Origin: TMED27 sp041397865
GTDB taxonomy: Bacteria > Pseudomonadota > Alphaproteobacteria > Micavibrionales > Micavibrionaceae
Reading direction: 5' to 3'
Assembly: GCA_041397865.1 (NCBI GenBank)
Contig: JAWKVT010000002.1
Location: 1 to 64,000, forward strand
DNA length: 64,000 nucleotides
The notes under the pieces are model-generated. The model searched no databases. It was not told where the DNA came from and saw only the letters and a list, made by a program, of their open reading frames with translations. Position numbers and translations under genes: made by a program. Positions 8,607 through 17,180 of the stretch are shown piece after piece. How positions within the stretch are numbered: the first letter of the stretch is position 1; the number at the start of each line of letters is the position of its first letter.

Positions 8607-8635
8607 TTCTAACCTCTATAAAAGCCCCGTTAGAA
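8607..8635. promoter_or_regulatory. 7-bp inverted repeat upstream of the DsbA pair
   Basis: TTCTAAC and GTTAGAA form a perfect inverted repeat with a 15-base spacer in the 127-base gap between the protease gene and the DsbA pair. The arm-to-arm distance of about two helical turns suits a dimeric repressor site. It could also be a weak stem closing the protease transcript. No regulator gene nearby supports either reading. Confidence 0.25.
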
Positions 8636-8695
8636 GTAAATTCGTGCCAAAAGCGCAAAATGTTACGGTTTTTTTTGCCGCCACGCTCTGGGAAC

Positions 8696-10081
8696 TTAAT
8701 GAAGCGCCGCTTCCAGATTGGCAATATGGTTAAGCACATCCTTAGCCCTGATCCATTCAGAACTGCCGGCCTGAAACCCTTTAAGCGCCGCTTCGGCCTG
8801 TGCCTTTGCATAGGGCAGGCGGTTTTGCAAAAGCGCTTCTTCCGCCAGATGCAGCTTTGCCAGATTTTCATGCCCCAACCGTCCATGCGCGGTCGCCAGC
8901 AACCGGTGCACCCGCGCAGAGCGTTTCTCATCCACCAGCGCCCGGTCTAGCTGTGTAACCGCATCTCGCAGCCGCGTCTTGTCATTCCCGCTTTCAATCA
9001 GGGCATGGGCCAGCGCAATCCGTAATAACGGCGCACCGGGCATAATTTCGATAGCTTTGCGGTAGGAGGGAATAGCCTCCTCAATGCGGCTGAAATCCAC
9101 CAGCATCTGCCCTTTCAGCTCGTGAAAATAGGCGTTGCCCGGCTCGGCGGCGATCAAATCGTCAATACCGCGCAGCGCCGTGGGAATATCGTTCAGGCGG
9201 TAAGCCGCAATCGCACGCGCGTAATCCGCCGCAACCGAGCGGTCTTCTTCCGGATAGGCCCATGCGGTTTGCTCCGGGCGGATAAACCCGGTCAGCTTCG
9301 CCTTCATCCGCGCATGCTGCTCCTGCCAGTGTGCAGGCAAGGGCTTGTCCTTAAGCGGCGATTTGGCAATCAGCACATCCACAGCCTCAATCCGGTCGCG
9401 GGTAATGGGGTGGGTCCGGATATATTCGCTCTGCTGGCTTGCAGGCAGCAACTCCTGATCCTCCAGCTTTTTAAAGAAACTGGAAAGTCCGGACGGGTTA
9501 AGCCCCGCGCGGGTAATATAGCTAAACGCCGCCTGATCTGCGCTCGATTCATTCACCCGGCTATGGGCCAGAAGTCGCCGCCCGGCAATATTCTGGCTGC
9601 CTGAAATAATCGCCGTTGCCGCTCCGCCATTGCCTGTGAGCACCGCCGCGCCGATCCCTAAAACCGTACCCAGAATGCTCTCATATGTTGCGCGCTCAAA
9701 CGCATCTTGCGTCGTAATCAGGTGCCCGCCCGCGATATGCCCCATTTCATGCGCCAAAACGCCGAGTATTTCCCCCGGTCCGTCGGTTTTTTTAATCAGC
9801 CCCGTGTAAAAGAAAATATTCGCCCCGCCCGCAACAAAGGCATTAATTTCACTGCTCTGAACAAGAACAATCCTTACATTTTGTTCGCCGATATTCGAAG
9901 CCTTTAAAAGCGGTGTCGCCCACTCGCTGAAAATCGCTTCAATCTCCGTATCGCGGATGATCGGCGGTGGGCTTCTCTGCGCGTGAACATGTCCCGGCGC
10001 GAGAGCAACGGCCATAACCGCCAACCCCAAAAGCGCAAGAAATATCTTTATTTTGAACTTTATGCTGATTTGCCGCATCAT
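8696..10081 (-). CDS. M48-family periplasmic metalloprotease with TPR domain (BepA-like)
   Basis: A signal peptide (ending near HVHAQ) is followed by an M48 peptidase domain with the zinc motif HEMGH at about residues 111-115 and the downstream ESSAD glutamate ligand. The C-terminal half (from about residue 280) contains TPR-like helical repeats. This architecture is that of BepA/YfgC, an outer-membrane quality-control protease that acts on LptD and Bam clients. I place the start at the ATG at 10081, preceded by AGGGG; the longer in-frame start at 10117 runs into the divergent gene. Confidence 0.85.
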   Translation of the reverse strand: MMRQISIKFKIKIFLALLGLAVMAVALAPGHVHAQRSPPPIIRDTEIEAIFSEWATPLLKASNIGEQNVRIVLVQSSEINAFVAGGANIFFYTGLIKKTDGPGEILGVLAHEMGHIAGGHLITTQDAFERATYESILGTVLGIGAAVLTGNGGAATAIISGSQNIAGRRLLAHSRVNESSADQAAFSYITRAGLNPSGLSSFFKKLEDQELLPASQQSEYIRTHPITRDRIEAVDVLIAKSPLKDKPLPAHWQEQHARMKAKLTGFIRPEQTAWAYPEEDRSVAADYARAIAAYRLNDIPTALRGIDDLIAAEPGNAYFHELKGQMLVDFSRIEEAIPSYRKAIEIMPGAPLLRIALAHALIESGNDKTRLRDAVTQLDRALVDEKRSARVHRLLATAHGRLGHENLAKLHLAEEALLQNRLPYAKAQAEAALKGFQAGSSEWIRAKDVLNHIANLEAALH

Positions 10082-10115
10082 GGCCCCTATAATGGTCTGA
10101 AAAGTAAAATAAGTC

Positions 10116-10460
10116 ATGAACTTTATTCTTCAATATATAGACCTCCTTTGGTTGCCGATCGGTGTACTGACCGTCCATAAACAACACCGCACATGGGCGG
10201 CGGGTTTTTTTATCGGCTGCATGATAATGATGCGTCTTCAGGCCGAACTTATGGCCTCCACCGGCTTCAACAGCGGCTTCACCGGCTGGTGGTCTATGGA
10301 TGCCCATAGCCGCGGCCAGATCACCTACAGCATTTTTTACGTAGCTTATATAGCTCTTGCGCTATATTCTCCCGGCACGAAAGGCACAATCTTCATGGCC
10401 GCGTCGATCTCAATCTTCTTCGCCGCCCTGTTTACCTCAATGATTGTGATGGTGATTTAA
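10116..10460 (+). CDS. Small integral membrane protein of unknown function
   Basis: The 114-residue protein is mostly hydrophobic, with about four membrane segments (residues 5-20, 26-45, 71-84 and 92-113). A polar loop in the middle contains the MDAHSRGQ sequence. It is divergent from the protease and ends 1 base before the rlmE start, so it is probably cotranscribed with rlmE. I recognise no family. The codon pattern and the tight spacing support a real gene. Confidence 0.65.
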   Translation: MNFILQYIDLLWLPIGVLTVHKQHRTWAAGFFIGCMIMMRLQAELMASTGFNSGFTGWWSMDAHSRGQITYSIFYVAYIALALYSPGTKGTIFMAASISIFFAALFTSMIVMVI

Positions 10461-10461
10461 C

Positions 10462-11136
10462 ATGTCGCGTAACAAGGCCAAGGAAAAAGTCAAAACCGCC
10501 AAGGGGCGCAAAACTTCATCCACCCGCTGGCTCAAACGCCAGCTTAACGACCCCTATATCGCCCGCGCTGAAAAAGACGGCTACCGGGGCAGGGCAGCCT
10601 ATAAGCTGCTCGAGATCAATGAAAAACTCGACTTTCTGCGCGAAGGCCAAATCATCGTTGATCTTGGCGCCGCGCCAGGCGGCTGGGCACAGGTCGCCAC
10701 ACAAAAAGGCGCGAAAGTCATCGCCATCGACCTGCTTGAAATGGATGAACTGGCCGATATGGATTTCATCCAAATGGATTTCATGGATAACGACGCGCCC
10801 GATAAATTAAAGGCCATGATTGAAAAATATAACCCCGATGGCCTCGCCGACGTTGTGCTTTCCGACATGGCCCCCAACACCACCGGGCATAAACAAACCG
10901 ATCATTTGCGCATTATGGCCGTGGTCGAAGCCGCCTATTATTTCGCCGCCGAAACCCTAAAGCCCGGCGGAACCTTCATTGCCAAAGTGTTTCAGGGCGG
11001 CGCGCAAAACACCCTGCTGGCTGAGATGAAAAAGGACTTCGAAACAATAAAACACATCAAACCCCCCGCCTCCCGTAAGGAAAGCTCGGAACAATACCTC
11101 ATCGCGCAAGGGTTTCGGGGCAGCGTGTTGACATAA
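10462..11136 (+). CDS. rlmE: 23S rRNA (uridine-2552-2'-O)-methyltransferase
   Basis: RlmE (FtsJ/RrmJ) methylates the ribose of U2552 in the A-loop of 23S rRNA. The SAM-binding motif VDLGAAPGGWAQVA is near residue 66, and SDMAPNTTGHKQTDH carries the catalytic Asp of the K-D-K-E tetrad. KVFQGG provides the second Lys. A basic N-terminal extension (about 25 residues) is usual. At 224 residues the length is normal. Confidence 0.96.
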   Translation: MSRNKAKEKVKTAKGRKTSSTRWLKRQLNDPYIARAEKDGYRGRAAYKLLEINEKLDFLREGQIIVDLGAAPGGWAQVATQKGAKVIAIDLLEMDELADMDFIQMDFMDNDAPDKLKAMIEKYNPDGLADVVLSDMAPNTTGHKQTDHLRIMAVVEAAYYFAAETLKPGGTFIAKVFQGGAQNTLLAEMKKDFETIKHIKPPASRKESSEQYLIAQGFRGSVLT

Positions 11137-11192
11137 CAAAAATACAGTGCTACACAGCCTAAACTTGAAGAGTTGAGTAAAAGGATTTTTCT

Positions 11193-12167
11193 ATGTTTTG
11201 GATGGACCATGATAGGCTTAAACAAAGATTTGCGCGTATCGTTAAAGAGCGATCCTCGGAAACGGACAGACCTGTGGGAACACAAGAATTGCAGGAAGCC
11301 GTGGTAAGCGGTGTTCAGTCGGAAAAATTCGATTTCTTTTTTACCGCTCATAAAGCAATAACAAAGCACATCAAAGATTATCAGGAAAGGAAGAATGGAC
11401 CCCCTCTTTCCGCCCCTGAGTTTAACACAGTCAGCGGTTTCTTCATTTCAGCCTTTCAACACGCTGAGGATTTAGAACGCCTGATAGACGGCAGCCTTGT
11501 GAGTATTAAATCCATCAAACGCCATAGTGCGGCATATGCTTCTGGCAATGATGAAATTGATATGATGGAGACAGATTGCAATAGAATGGAAGCTATTGTT
11601 CAAACATTCGAAAATCTCCAAACCGTATCCAATGCATCTGTGATGGAGGCCGTCAAAACCTATCATCGCGACGATCTCGAGTCTGAGGCTTATAAAACAG
11701 ATTGTCGAAGATTTCAGGGCATTCTGGATATTCTCGATTTCGATAAAAAAGCTTCAGAAGCCCGCCATACTCAAGCAAACAATCGACGCCCCTCACACAA
11801 TAACGGGCGCCGCCTCGCAAGTGAATTCAGGCATCTGATGAATGAAGTCGTAAAGCAAATACGCACAGACTACGAACAGAGCGTCTCTTCCGGATATGGC
11901 AGGGGTGTAAGTGCAATTCTTAAAAATGTGAGTGAGGCTGTCCGCAACAATAAATTGACGCTTAAAGACGCTAACGAACAAACGTTTCTATACTATTTGG
12001 AAAACGAATGTATACCCTATGAACAACGTAGTTCTGAGCAGGGAAGAGCGCAGGCCTTGCAGCTACTTGTTAAGCTATATGATCAGGCAAAAGAAAATGT
12101 ACAGGCCCATCGGCAAAAAAATCAGGATATTAACCAAGCTTGGGAAAAACGTAACGCATTAGAATAA
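11193..12167 (+). CDS. Alpha-helical hypothetical protein
   Basis: This 324-residue soluble protein has no signal peptide or membrane segment. It is rich in charged and polar residues and looks almost entirely helical, with a Gln/Lys/Glu-rich C-terminal stretch (about 285-320) that could form a coiled coil. An AAAAGGA ribosome-binding site lies just before the ATG. The base composition is more AT-rich than the flanking rlmE and guaB, which hints at a lineage-specific insertion between two core genes. I recognise no family. Confidence 0.6.
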   Translation: MFWMDHDRLKQRFARIVKERSSETDRPVGTQELQEAVVSGVQSEKFDFFFTAHKAITKHIKDYQERKNGPPLSAPEFNTVSGFFISAFQHAEDLERLIDGSLVSIKSIKRHSAAYASGNDEIDMMETDCNRMEAIVQTFENLQTVSNASVMEAVKTYHRDDLESEAYKTDCRRFQGILDILDFDKKASEARHTQANNRRPSHNNGRRLASEFRHLMNEVVKQIRTDYEQSVSSGYGRGVSAILKNVSEAVRNNKLTLKDANEQTFLYYLENECIPYEQRSSEQGRAQALQLLVKLYDQAKENVQAHRQKNQDINQAWEKRNALE

Positions 12168-12202
12168 GTGCACAAAACATGCTTCTAAAGTAAATTTCAT
12201 CC

Positions 12203-12230
12203 TTTACATCTCCCGAAATTCCGCTATAAC
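12203..12230 (+). promoter_or_regulatory. Sigma-70-type promoter candidate for guaB
   Basis: TTTACA at 12203-12208 and TATAAC at 12225-12230 are separated by 16 bases, a good match to the housekeeping consensus. They lie about 70 bases upstream of the guaB start, in the gap after the helical hypothetical gene. Confidence 0.55.
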
Positions 12231-12297
12231 TCACCTGCAAATCGTGTCTCCGCGCAGGCGGGGATTGCCGCCCACATAAGCGCGAAAGAGTTTGCAA

Positions 12298-13782
12298 ATG
12301 CCAAAGATAAAAGACCCCTCAAAAATCCGTGAAGCCCTAACTTTCGATGACGTCCTGCTGGTGCCGGGCGCTTCGGAAATTCAGCCCCATGAGGTCAACA
12401 CCGCCACGCGGCTGACGCAAACCATTACCCTGAACATCCCCATCCTCTCCGCCGCCATGGACACGGTGTCCGAACATCAAATGGCCATAGCTATGGCCCA
12501 AAACGGCGGCCTTGGCATTCTTCACCGCAATATGGAGATTGAAGCCCAGGCCAATGAAGTGCGCAAGGTCAAGCGCTTTGAATCCGGCATGGTTGTCGAC
12601 CCCATCACTATCTCGCCCGATGCCACACTTGAAGACGCGTTGCTGATTATGCAGCAAAATAATATCTCCGGCATTCCGGTTACTGAAATTTCCGGTCGTT
12701 TAGTCGGTATTCTCACCAACCGTGATGTCCGCTTTGCCGAAAACCCCAGACAACCTGTGCGCGAGCTGATGACCGCCGATAACCTCGTCAAGGTTTACAA
12801 CACCGTTGATAAGGACGAAGCCAAAAAGCTCCTCCATAAACACCGCATTGAAAAACTGCTGGTGGTTGATGACGGCGAAAAATGCATCGGCCTTGTCACG
12901 GTCAAAGACATTGAAAAATCCACGCTCTTCCCCAACGCGACCAAAGATGCGCACGACCGCCTGCGCGCCGGTGCCGCTGTCGGTACGGGCGCTGTAAACG
13001 GTGTGGAACGCGCCGCTGCACTGGCTGCTGCCGGGCTGGATCTGGTGGTGGTTGATACCGCTCACGGCCATTCCAAAGCGGTGATTGACACGGTTGCACA
13101 AATCCGCGCCGATAATCCCGATCTGCAAATCATGGCCGGGAACGTTGCCACGGGTGATGCGGCGCTTGCGCTGATTAAAGCGGGCGCAAACGCGATCAAG
13201 GTCGGCATCGGCCCCGGTTCTATCTGCACCACCCGCGTCGTCGCCGGTGTCGGCGTGCCGCAACTCACCGCGATTATGGATGTGGCGAAAGAGGCCTCAA
13301 AGAAAAATATTCCCGTGATCGCCGATGGCGGCATTAAATATTCCGGCGACTTCGCCAAGGCCATTGCCGCCGGGGCGGATGTCGCCATGATGGGCGGCGT
13401 CTTTGCCGGAACCGACGAAGCGCCCGGCGAAGTGATTCTCTATCAGGGCCGCTCCTATAAATCCTATCGCGGCATGGGCAGCGTTGGGGCAATGGTCAAA
13501 GGCTCCGCCGATCGCTACTTTCAGGCGGGCGTCACCCAGTCGAACAAACTCGTCCCCGAAGGCATCGAAGGGCGCGTCCCCTATAAAGGCCCCGTCGGCA
13601 CCGTCATCCACCAGATGGTCGGCGGGCTACGCGCGGCCATGGGCTATACCGGCTCCACAACGATTGAGGAAATGAAAGATAAAACAGAGTTCATGCGCAT
13701 GACCGGCGCAGGCTTTAAGGAATCTCACGTCCACGACGTCACCATCACCCGCGAAGCCCCGAACTACCGGACTGAGAGTTAA
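12298..13782 (+). CDS. guaB: Inosine-5'-monophosphate dehydrogenase
   Basis: GuaB oxidises IMP to XMP with NAD, the committed step of GMP synthesis. The barrel carries the catalytic loop GPGSICTTRVV near residue 300 and the flap GRVPYKGPVG near residue 420. Two CBS domains (about 95-205) are inserted as usual. I start at the ATG at 12298; the TTG at 12292 would add two residues. The length of 494 residues is standard. In many relatives the methyltransferase and guaA follow; here a DUF3800 gene intervenes and guaA is absent from the window. Confidence 0.96.
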   Translation: MPKIKDPSKIREALTFDDVLLVPGASEIQPHEVNTATRLTQTITLNIPILSAAMDTVSEHQMAIAMAQNGGLGILHRNMEIEAQANEVRKVKRFESGMVVDPITISPDATLEDALLIMQQNNISGIPVTEISGRLVGILTNRDVRFAENPRQPVRELMTADNLVKVYNTVDKDEAKKLLHKHRIEKLLVVDDGEKCIGLVTVKDIEKSTLFPNATKDAHDRLRAGAAVGTGAVNGVERAAALAAAGLDLVVVDTAHGHSKAVIDTVAQIRADNPDLQIMAGNVATGDAALALIKAGANAIKVGIGPGSICTTRVVAGVGVPQLTAIMDVAKEASKKNIPVIADGGIKYSGDFAKAIAAGADVAMMGGVFAGTDEAPGEVILYQGRSYKSYRGMGSVGAMVKGSADRYFQAGVTQSNKLVPEGIEGRVPYKGPVGTVIHQMVGGLRAAMGYTGSTTIEEMKDKTEFMRMTGAGFKESHVHDVTITREAPNYRTES

Positions 13783-13787
13783 AGAAG

Positions 13788-14537
13788 ATGCAAATTTTCT
13801 TTATAGATGAATCGGGAACACTTCCACCTCCTGATAAGGTTGATAATGCCCCCACGTTTGCTTTGGGAGGTTTGGTTATTCCTGAAGATTTGTGGCATGA
13901 AATTGATAAGGAACTGGCTCGCCTCAAAGCACAATATAGTGTTGTAGGAGAAATAAAATGGCGGTTTTTTGCGCCGACAAGACCAGAACATAAAACAACG
14001 CCGCTCTCTCATCTTTCCGCACAAGAAAAAGAAAACTTGAGGAATGCTCTTTATGAAATCATTTCTAAATATAAATCTGTACGCATAATTTCAGCGGTTG
14101 TGGATGTTAGAAAAGCATATGCCTTGTCCTACGTGAACACAGTACAGGATTTATATTGGTACGCTTATAAGCAGATGACTGAACGTTTCCAATATTATCT
14201 GCAAGATTTGTCGAGAACGGTTGGAAGCAAGATAAATGGAATAATCATTTGCGACCATCGTCAACCACAAGACGACCAACAACTGAGAATTTTACATCAC
14301 AGATTGTTAACTGGCTCCAAGAACAGTTTCTCAACGTACGAAAATCTAATAGAGGGTGTATTCATTGCCCCGTCTGATTTAAGCGTAGGAATTCAACTGG
14401 CAGATATGGTGGGTGGAGCTATTTTTAGAAAATATGCCAGAAACGACGAAAGATACTTTCAAAAAATAGAATCTTCTTTCAGACGAAGCGCGACGGGAAG
14501 ATTGGAAGGATATGGTTTAGTAAGATGGCCAAAATAA
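13788..14537 (+). CDS. DUF3800 domain-containing protein
   Basis: The protein opens with the DUF3800 signature FFIDESGT, followed by GGLVIPE. Near the C-terminus it has the DLSVGIQLADMVGGAIFRKY block, where conserved acidic residues fall in the pattern of an RNase H-like fold. DUF3800 proteins are patchily distributed and are often found on mobile or defence-associated DNA; no biochemical function is established to my knowledge. The gene begins 5 bases after guaB, is clearly more AT-rich than its neighbours, and is followed by a long imperfect hairpin. It looks like an insertion into a guaB-methyltransferase operon. Confidence 0.85.
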   Translation: MQIFFIDESGTLPPPDKVDNAPTFALGGLVIPEDLWHEIDKELARLKAQYSVVGEIKWRFFAPTRPEHKTTPLSHLSAQEKENLRNALYEIISKYKSVRIISAVVDVRKAYALSYVNTVQDLYWYAYKQMTERFQYYLQDLSRTVGSKINGIIICDHRQPQDDQQLRILHHRLLTGSKNSFSTYENLIEGVFIAPSDLSVGIQLADMVGGAIFRKYARNDERYFQKIESSFRRSATGRLEGYGLVRWPK

Positions 14538-14540
14538 AAG

Positions 14541-14595
14541 ACGCCGTGTTGGGCAAACCCAAACCTGCAAGTATCGGCGCAGTCACGGCGTAGTT
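14541..14595 (+). terminator. Complex hairpin after the DUF3800 gene, probable terminator
   Basis: ACGCCGTG at 14541-14548 pairs with CACGGCGT at 14584-14591. Inside lies a smaller stem TTGGG-CAAA-CCCAA at 14549-14562 and about 20 unpaired bases. The sequence AGTTTTATTATAA follows. A terminator is the simplest reading. The bipartite structure with a long internal loop is unusual and could be a remnant of the element that delivered the gene. Confidence 0.4.
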
Positions 14596-14614
14596 TTATT
14601 ATAACACGATGACG

Positions 14615-14636
14615 CAACATAAAAGCAACATAAAAG
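14615..14636 (+). repeat. Two tandem copies of an 11-base repeat
   Basis: CAACATAAAAG occurs twice in direct succession and is followed by CAAC, upstream of the methyltransferase gene. It may be slippage or part of the junction of the DUF3800 insertion. Confidence 0.4.
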
Positions 14637-14673
14637 CAACTAATTGGCATAACGTATTGGAATAAAAGAACTA

Positions 14674-15969
14674 ATGAAACCCGCATCCCGCATACAAGCC
14701 ACGATCGACATCCTGGCCAGAATCGCTGAAATCTCCCGCGTCCCCATGGATTCGGTCGTCGGTGATTACATGCGCACCCGCCGCTATATCGGCGCCAAAG
14801 ACCGCAACGAAATAGCAGGGCGCGTCTATAACATGGCTCGCGCACATGCTCGAATAACATGGTGGCTGGATAAAACCGGCGCCGAGGATACCGCCCGGGG
14901 CCGCGTCCTCGTCTGGCTCGCCTTTGGCGAAAATGGCGGCGACGGCGTTGATAAAGCCCGCCTCAACGATCTTTTTGACGGCTCCAAATACGCGCCCGAA
15001 AAACTCAATGAGAAAGAACTTAAACGCTTCGAACACATGGTAGGGCGCGATTTTATCCATCCTGACATGCCCCTTGAAACCCGTGTCGAATGCCCGCCCG
15101 ATTACGAAGCCGCGCTTAAAGAGTATTTCGGCGATAGCTTCGAAGACGAAATGACCGCGCTCATCCCCGCCGCAACGCTGGACCTGCGCGTAAATATTTT
15201 CGCCACCACCCGCGAGGACGCCAGAACCTCCCTCAAAGCCGACGGCATCGACACCGAAGAAACCCCGTATTCCCCTTGGGGTTTGCGCTGTTCTGATAAA
15301 GCCTACCTCGCCAAAACCAAGGCCCTGACCAAGGGTCATGTCTCCATTCAGGATGAAGGCTCCCAGCTTATCGCCCATCTGTGTGACGCACAGCCCGGCC
15401 AGCAGGTTCTCGATTTTTGCGCAGGCGCGGGAGGTAAAACCCTCGCCCTTGCCGCCGCAATGAAACGAAAAGGCCGCATCGTTGCGATGGATACAGATGC
15501 GGGGCGCCTTGAAAAAGGCCGCCAGCGTTACAAAAAATCCGGCCTTGCCGACATTATAGAGGTACGCTGCCTTGATGATGAAAAACAGCGCAAATGGCTC
15601 AAGCGCCAGAAGGAAAAATTTGATATCGTCCTTACCGACGTACCCTGCACTGGCACCGGCACATGGCGCCGCAACCCCGATATGCGCTGGCGCAATTTCG
15701 GACCGGCGCTGGACGAACTCACCCGGACCCAGTCCGAAATTCTGACCCGCGCCGCCGCCCTCGTCCAACCCGGCGGACGGCTGGTCTATGCCACCTGTTC
15801 GCTGCTTCCGGCTGAAAATGAGGATCAAATCGAAAAATTTCTCAAAAACCACCCCGAGTTTGAACTGCAACCCGCCCCGGATAATCTCGGCACGCCGTAT
15901 ATGAGACTAACTCCCCGCCGTCATAACACGGACGGGTTTTTCGCAGCCGTAATGCGGCGCAAAGTTTAG
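14674..15969 (+). CDS. RsmB/NOL1/NOP2/Sun-family RNA (cytosine-5) methyltransferase
   Basis: The C-terminal two thirds is a Rossmann methyltransferase with the SAM loop DFCAGAGGKTLALA near residue 249, the DVPCTGTGTWRRNPDMRW motif with the motif IV cysteine, and the YATCSLLPAENE motif VI cysteine. The helical N-terminal part resembles the RNA-binding module of RsmB-type enzymes. The probable role is m5C modification of 16S rRNA. The length of 431 residues fits. It is 10 bases from the MoeB-like gene downstream. Confidence 0.9.
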   Translation: MKPASRIQATIDILARIAEISRVPMDSVVGDYMRTRRYIGAKDRNEIAGRVYNMARAHARITWWLDKTGAEDTARGRVLVWLAFGENGGDGVDKARLNDLFDGSKYAPEKLNEKELKRFEHMVGRDFIHPDMPLETRVECPPDYEAALKEYFGDSFEDEMTALIPAATLDLRVNIFATTREDARTSLKADGIDTEETPYSPWGLRCSDKAYLAKTKALTKGHVSIQDEGSQLIAHLCDAQPGQQVLDFCAGAGGKTLALAAAMKRKGRIVAMDTDAGRLEKGRQRYKKSGLADIIEVRCLDDEKQRKWLKRQKEKFDIVLTDVPCTGTGTWRRNPDMRWRNFGPALDELTRTQSEILTRAAALVQPGGRLVYATCSLLPAENEDQIEKFLKNHPEFELQPAPDNLGTPYMRLTPRRHNTDGFFAAVMRRKV

Positions 15970-15979
15970 GGTAAAAAGC

Positions 15980-17050
15980 ATGACTACAAAAACCCGTTAT
16001 AGCCGCCAGAGCGTTTTGCCGGAAATAGGCACGCAAGGGCAAAGCAGGATTGCAAAAGCCTCAGTGTTGTGTATCGGCGCAGGAGGGCTTGGATGCCCCG
16101 CGCTGCTTTATCTGGCCGCTGCGGGGGTCGGACGTATCGGCATCGTCGATTTTGATGTGGTGGATGAAACCAATCTCCAGCGTCAGGTTTTGTTTACCCT
16201 CGATCAAATCGGAGAAAATAAAGCGCTGGCTGCCAAAGCCCGGCTGGAAGCCCTCAACCCTGAAATCCGTATTGACGCCTATGCCGAAGAACTGACCGAA
16301 AAAAACGCCCCGGATCTATTGACCCGCTACGATATTGTTATCGACGGAACGGATAACTTCCCGGCAAAATTTTTAATCAATGATGCGGCGCTCAAAACGG
16401 GAAAAGCTTTTATTTACGGCTCCATTCTCGGGTTTAAAGGGCAGCTTGCCGTATTCGGCCATAACGGCGGTCCGTGTTACCGCTGCCTGTTTCCCGAAGC
16501 GCCCAAGGGGCACATCCCAAACTGCGCCGAAGCCGGCGTGATCGGCGCAGTCGCAGGAATGATAGGCACGGCACAAGCCATGGAAGCGCTGAAAATCATT
16601 GTCGGCGGCGAAAGCTTCAAACCTCTTTCCGGAAAGCTTTGGACCGTTGATATGCGCAGCATGGAAAACACCCTGCTTGGCCTTTCCAAAAACCCTGATT
16701 GCCCGGCCTGCTCAAAAGCAAAAGAAGAGATCACCTTGCAATATGCTTCGCCGGTCTGCGGGTTTGTCGCGGAAATAACGCCGCAGCAAATCCGTATGCA
16801 AAACGACGCACGACTACTGGTCGATGTGCGCGAACTTGATGAATGGAACAGCGGGCATATTGAGGGCGCGCATCACACCCCGTTATCGGCGCTGATGCGC
16901 GGGGATATCCCCGATCTTCCTACAGACCGGCAGGTTATACTCTATTGTCAAAAAGGAATGCGCAGCCTTCAGGCCGCACAGATTCTAAAAACGCACGGAT
17001 ACCTGAATATCAGCAGCATGGCAGGCGGTTATGAGGCTTGGTGCGCCTAA
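15980..17050 (+). CDS. MoeB/ThiF-type adenylyltransferase with C-terminal rhodanese domain
   Basis: Residues 1-245 are an E1-like adenylyltransferase. They contain the nucleotide-binding GAGGLGCPALLYLAAAGVG loop, the DNLQR-type segment (ETNLQRQ), and zinc cysteines in CYRC and CPAC pairs. Residues 265-356 are a rhodanese domain with active-site Cys in YCQKGMRS. Such proteins activate the C-terminal glycine of MoaD or ThiS and supply sulfur for molybdopterin or thiamine synthesis. Which carrier is used cannot be told, because no moaD or thiS is adjacent. Confidence 0.9.
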   Translation: MTTKTRYSRQSVLPEIGTQGQSRIAKASVLCIGAGGLGCPALLYLAAAGVGRIGIVDFDVVDETNLQRQVLFTLDQIGENKALAAKARLEALNPEIRIDAYAEELTEKNAPDLLTRYDIVIDGTDNFPAKFLINDAALKTGKAFIYGSILGFKGQLAVFGHNGGPCYRCLFPEAPKGHIPNCAEAGVIGAVAGMIGTAQAMEALKIIVGGESFKPLSGKLWTVDMRSMENTLLGLSKNPDCPACSKAKEEITLQYASPVCGFVAEITPQQIRMQNDARLLVDVRELDEWNSGHIEGAHHTPLSALMRGDIPDLPTDRQVILYCQKGMRSLQAAQILKTHGYLNISSMAGGYEAWCA

Positions 17051-17142
17051 CGAGCCAACCATTCAGCCGCCGCATCTGCCTGCGATGGAATGCACACCTG
17101 TTAATCAGCCCTCAAAACGCGGTATCATCATGTTTGTTTAGC

Positions 17143-17169
17143 GCCCGCCTAAACGGAGGGGCCTTTTTT
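17143..17169 (+). terminator. Possible terminator after the MoeB-rhodanese gene
   Basis: GCCCGCC and GGAGGGGC form an imperfect stem with a short loop, followed by six T residues. It sits in the 130-base gap before the S74 protein gene. The stem has mismatches, so confidence is modest. Confidence 0.45.
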
Positions 17170-17180
17170 AAGCGTGGTCG

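Noticed and set aside
14547..14562. GTTGGGC sequence resembling an integron attC end
   Set aside because: The matching RYYYAAC partner at the right distance is missing and no integrase gene is present. A terminator-like hairpin explains it better.
14671..15870. Long minus-strand open frame of 399 codons
   Set aside because: It lies entirely opposite the RsmB-family gene, which has clear motifs; the antisense product has no recognisable domain. It is a shadow caused by codon bias.
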